Shown: positions 61,405 to 64,000 of the stretch, one piece after another | How positions within the stretch are numbered: the first letter of the stretch is position 1 | Layout: each line of letters starts with the position of its first letter | DNA from: Bryopsis sp. KO-2023 | Taxonomy: Eukaryota; Chlorophyta; Ulvophyceae; Bryopsidales; Bryopsidaceae | Assembly (NCBI GenBank): GCA_030272585.1 | Contig: BSYQ01000012.1 | Coordinates: forward strand, 496,001-560,000 | DNA: 64,000 bases | Direction of reading: 5' to 3' | The notes under the pieces: generated by a model | Database searches by the model: none | What the model was told of the DNA's origin: nothing | The model's input: only the letters and a program-made list of their open reading frames with translations | Made by a program: the position numbers and the translations under genes

Positions 61405-61735
61405 GTTCGGAAGAAGGGGAAGGGGGAGAAAGGGGGAGAAAGGGGGAGGGGGAAAAAAAGGGAAAAAAAAAAAAAGACTATATGTTTAATGGGGAGTGAT
61501 TTGGGCTGTGGGGTGGGGTTTTTTGTTTTAAAAAAAAAAAAAAAGGGGGGGAAGGGGGAAAATATTATTGGGTAGTGATTTGGGCTGTGGGGTGGGGTTT
61601 TTTGTTTAAAAAAAAAAAAGAAAAAAAAAAGGGGGGAAGGGGGAAAAAATTATTGGGGAGTGATTTGGGCTGTGGGGTGGGTTTTTTTTAGAAAAAAAAA
61701 GGGGAAAGTAGAAAAAAATGACTGGGGAGTGATTT
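61405..61735 (+). repeat. Tandem repeat of about 75 bp, four units, after the stop codon
   Basis: GGGAGTGATTTGGGCTGTGG followed by GGTGGGGTTTTTTGTTT, an A-rich and a G-rich stretch, repeated four times. Very purine-rich, directly downstream of the TAA at 61400. Confidence 0.9.
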
Positions 61736-62252
61736 GGGTTGTGACAAGAAGAAACACCGTATGTGAAAAGAAAGTGCGATGCAAGCGTGAATCAAGCTAC
61801 CGAGGAAAGCCCAACTGAGGGTGATCCTTGTGATTGTGATTTGTTTGTTTTTCGTTCCGGAGAACACCATCTCCTTGACGAAGCTGTTGTGGGATGTGGA
61901 TTGTGGATTATGTGAACCAGTTCAGGGGGAATAGTACGACACTGAATTGGGTGGAAATCTGGGGCCAGGGGGAAGAAAAAAAAGAAAAGAAAAGAAAAAG
62001 GAAATAAAAAAAAATGAAAGAAGTAAAATAGTCGTGGAATTACATTCATGTCACGATTTGATGCTCCACAGTTTCCAATAGGAATGGAGTTGCAAGAAAA
62101 TTATTGTGGAGGAAGGATTTTCGGAAGAAAACGAGCCAGTTGGACCCTCAGGTTCTGGGGCTTGGAGAATTAGCTGGCACACATAAGCACTCAATTCGAT
62201 ACCACTGTGTTTAAATTGAGCACGGGAAGACTTGAATGAAGCTTTCATTCAG
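61736..62252. other. Non-coding spacer
   Basis: No gene or repeat of note; A-rich runs at about 61970-62020. Confidence 0.4.
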
Positions 62253-62390
62253 GAATGGCAGATGTTAGATGTGCTGGGGGTGATGGGAATTATTCTGAAC
62301 GAATTCAAGCAAATCATAGAACGTGTCCGTAGAGAACGGGTGGTCATACTCCAGCGAGCTGGATTTGAGGGTTTTATTGGACTCACCATA
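62253..62390 (+). CDS. Likely isolated exon, unidentified
   Basis: A 46-codon open stretch bounded by CATTCAG/GAATGG and CATA/GTGAGT, reading EWQMLDVLGVMGIILNEFKQ and onward, helical. The splice sites are good, but neighbouring exons were not found. It may belong to another gene starting downstream of the acidic-repeat gene. Confidence 0.45.
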
Positions 62391-62463
62391 GTGAGTGGGG
62401 GTTTTCTTTCTTATTGCTATTGATTCTTTCTAGAAAAGAACGCGGGGAGGGTAGTCTGGAATT

Positions 62464-62640
62464 CTTACTTTATTTTTTATTATTTATTATTTATTATTTA
62501 TTATTTATTATTTATTATTTATTTATTTATTTTTATTTATTTATTTTTTATTCTTTAGTCTTTATTCTTTATTCTTTACTATTTCGGATGCATGCAATTC
62601 TTTATTAGATTTTTATTCTTTATTCTTATTCTTTATTGGA
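62464..62640 (+). repeat. TTATT/TTTATTC microsatellite
   Basis: Imperfect TTATTTA units, then TTCTTTATTC units. Confidence 0.9.
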
Positions 62641-63139
62641 TTTTACGCTGGTACAAGAAGGGAAAAACAAGGGACTGGGAATAAGTGTGGAGATTAAAAA
62701 AACAGCAGGTTTATGAAGGAAAAGAAAAAAGGTGAAACTGAGAATGGGAACATGGGAACCCCCCAAAAAAGACATACGATTGCATGAAAATGGGGTTTTT
62801 TTTATGGATTCCACCCAGTGGCTTTTCTTCCCTCCCAAACCTCAAAAAGAACGTGTCAGGTGGATTGCCACCAGCCTCTCTTGGAATGAGGCCGGCAGCG
62901 ATGGACTGGGCACACCTCAACATGGGTGGTAGTACAAAGGTTTGGGGGGGAAGCGGAGGGGAACACAACAGGGTGGGATCTGTTTCGAAACATTTTTTTT
63001 TACTGAGGATTTGGTTGCCTTGGATGGCAATCATAACAATTATTGTGGGATATGGACTTGGGGGGGGGGAGTGAAGTTTATGAACAGGAGTGGGGATTTT
63101 TTCATGGGGATTATCTATATGTTTTTTTTTTTGGCCCAA

Positions 63140-63480
63140 AAAGAAGAGTGCTCTTTTCATGTGGATGATCGGTGTGTACGGTGCATGATCACCAACCTCC
63201 TAACAAGAGAGGTCGGCGGTGATGTACTGGACCCACCACCAGAAAGAAAAGAAAAAAAAAGGTGGAAAGATTTGGTGACGGGATTGAACAAAGTGAAAAA
63301 CAGAATCGAGTAGCGAGGGTCAGAAAAAAAATAAGATTTTTGTTTCGGCCTCACAAATACAGTGCTTTTTTGATGTGAATTATCGGTGTGTACGGTGCAT
63401 GACCACCAACCTCCTGGCAAGAGAGGTCGGCGGTGATGTACTGGACCCACCACCAAAAAAAAAAAGAAAAATAAATGGGG
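63140..63480 (+). repeat. Duplicated block, about 215-bp spacing
   Basis: ATCGGTGTGTACGGTGCATG followed by ACCACCAACCTCCT and GTCGGCGGTGATGTACTGG occurs at about 63165-63240 and again at about 63380-63455 with few changes and a similar purine-rich tail. No frame is clearly coding in both copies. Confidence 0.88.
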
Positions 63481-63499
63481 ATTGAAGAAAATGAAAATA

Positions 63500-64000
63500 A
63501 ATTCGGACAATGAGGGTCAGAAAAAAAAGGCTGGTCTTTCGAGAAGATACATCAGTTTTTTAAAAGAAGGGGGAAATACATGAATGGAATAGCGGATGGT
63601 TAAGAAGTGGACAGGAATGGAATTTTTTGTGTGAAGATGATATTGTGGACAAATTTGGGTTTTTCATTTTTTGATGGGCCACCCCCTGTCAATTTGCAGA
63701 ATCCCAGCGATCCCAATTTCCTAGTGATTGCATCCAGGAATGCTTTTGCATTATAAATATAGTATACATTAGTGTATATTAGTCAACGTGATGAGACCCG
63801 ATCTGAACCCACATGCAAGAGGGCATGCAAAAAATGAGATTTCGTCTAACATACCAAACTCATGCAGCCCAGCCCATCGCTGCATATGTACCAGAATTTG
63901 GGTTGGTCCGTGATGTTTTTGAAATGTACTATTGATTTGCTGGATTACCTGGCTTACGGTTACGAGCGATGTGATAATATTTGCATGAATTGCCAGTAGA
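63500..64000. other. No feature recognised
   Basis: AT-rich, without long open frames, motifs or repeats that I can support. Confidence 0.4.

Overview
This window looks like nuclear DNA of an intron-rich eukaryote. Host genes are split into many short exons with GT-AG introns and T-rich tracts before the acceptor, and both TGA and TAA end genes. I see no bacterial operons, rRNA or intact tRNA genes. The mobile elements are typical plant/algal/fungal/protist types: Ty3/gypsy, hAT, CACTA, TRIM and tRNA-derived SINEs. A short AT-rich fragment matching the start of elongation factor Tu (44737-44805, minus strand) hints at an organelle, possibly a plastid, so an alga or related protist is my best guess. 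I cannot name the species.

Layout. 1 to about 9690: a chromodomain-bearing Ty3/gypsy retrotransposon on the plus strand (gag, pol, then an extra ORF with a RING-like Cys/His pattern), nearly intact apart from a one-base shift in an A run. 10818-15522: a second gypsy-like element on the minus strand without a visible integrase; a 358-bp MITE sits inside its RNase H. 17108-22740: an LTR-like repeat split by a complete 5.24-kb hAT transposon whose six exons join into an open 830-aa transposase. 22741-26530: mostly non-coding, with palindromes and tiny retroposed inserts.

26568-39939 holds the main host gene: at least 30 phase-consistent exons encoding an alpha-2-macroglobulin-like protein of about 2,135 aa that lacks the canonical thioester motif and ends in an EGF-like module. 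39940-46010 holds a small secreted Cys-rich/poly-Gly peptide gene (minus strand), unidentified minus-strand exons, one carrying an 8-bp duplication that looks like a transposon footprint, and the EF-Tu fragment. 46472-47903: a hAT-derived MITE and an inverted copy of the LTR-like repeat. 49466-54900: an unidentified plus-strand gene with a CACTA element inside a 4-kb intron.

57138-61400 is a coiled-coil/acidic-repeat gene hit three times: a 180-bp solo LTR in one exon, a 516-bp TRIM in another, and an in-frame TAA. The right end of the TRIM forms a new splice acceptor that restores frame. 61401-64000: G/A-rich tandem repeats, one likely exon and duplicated blocks. The strongest candidate for something little described is a family of inserts only 23-44 bp long, with (TTTG)n tails and 10-16 bp target-site duplications, seen five times.
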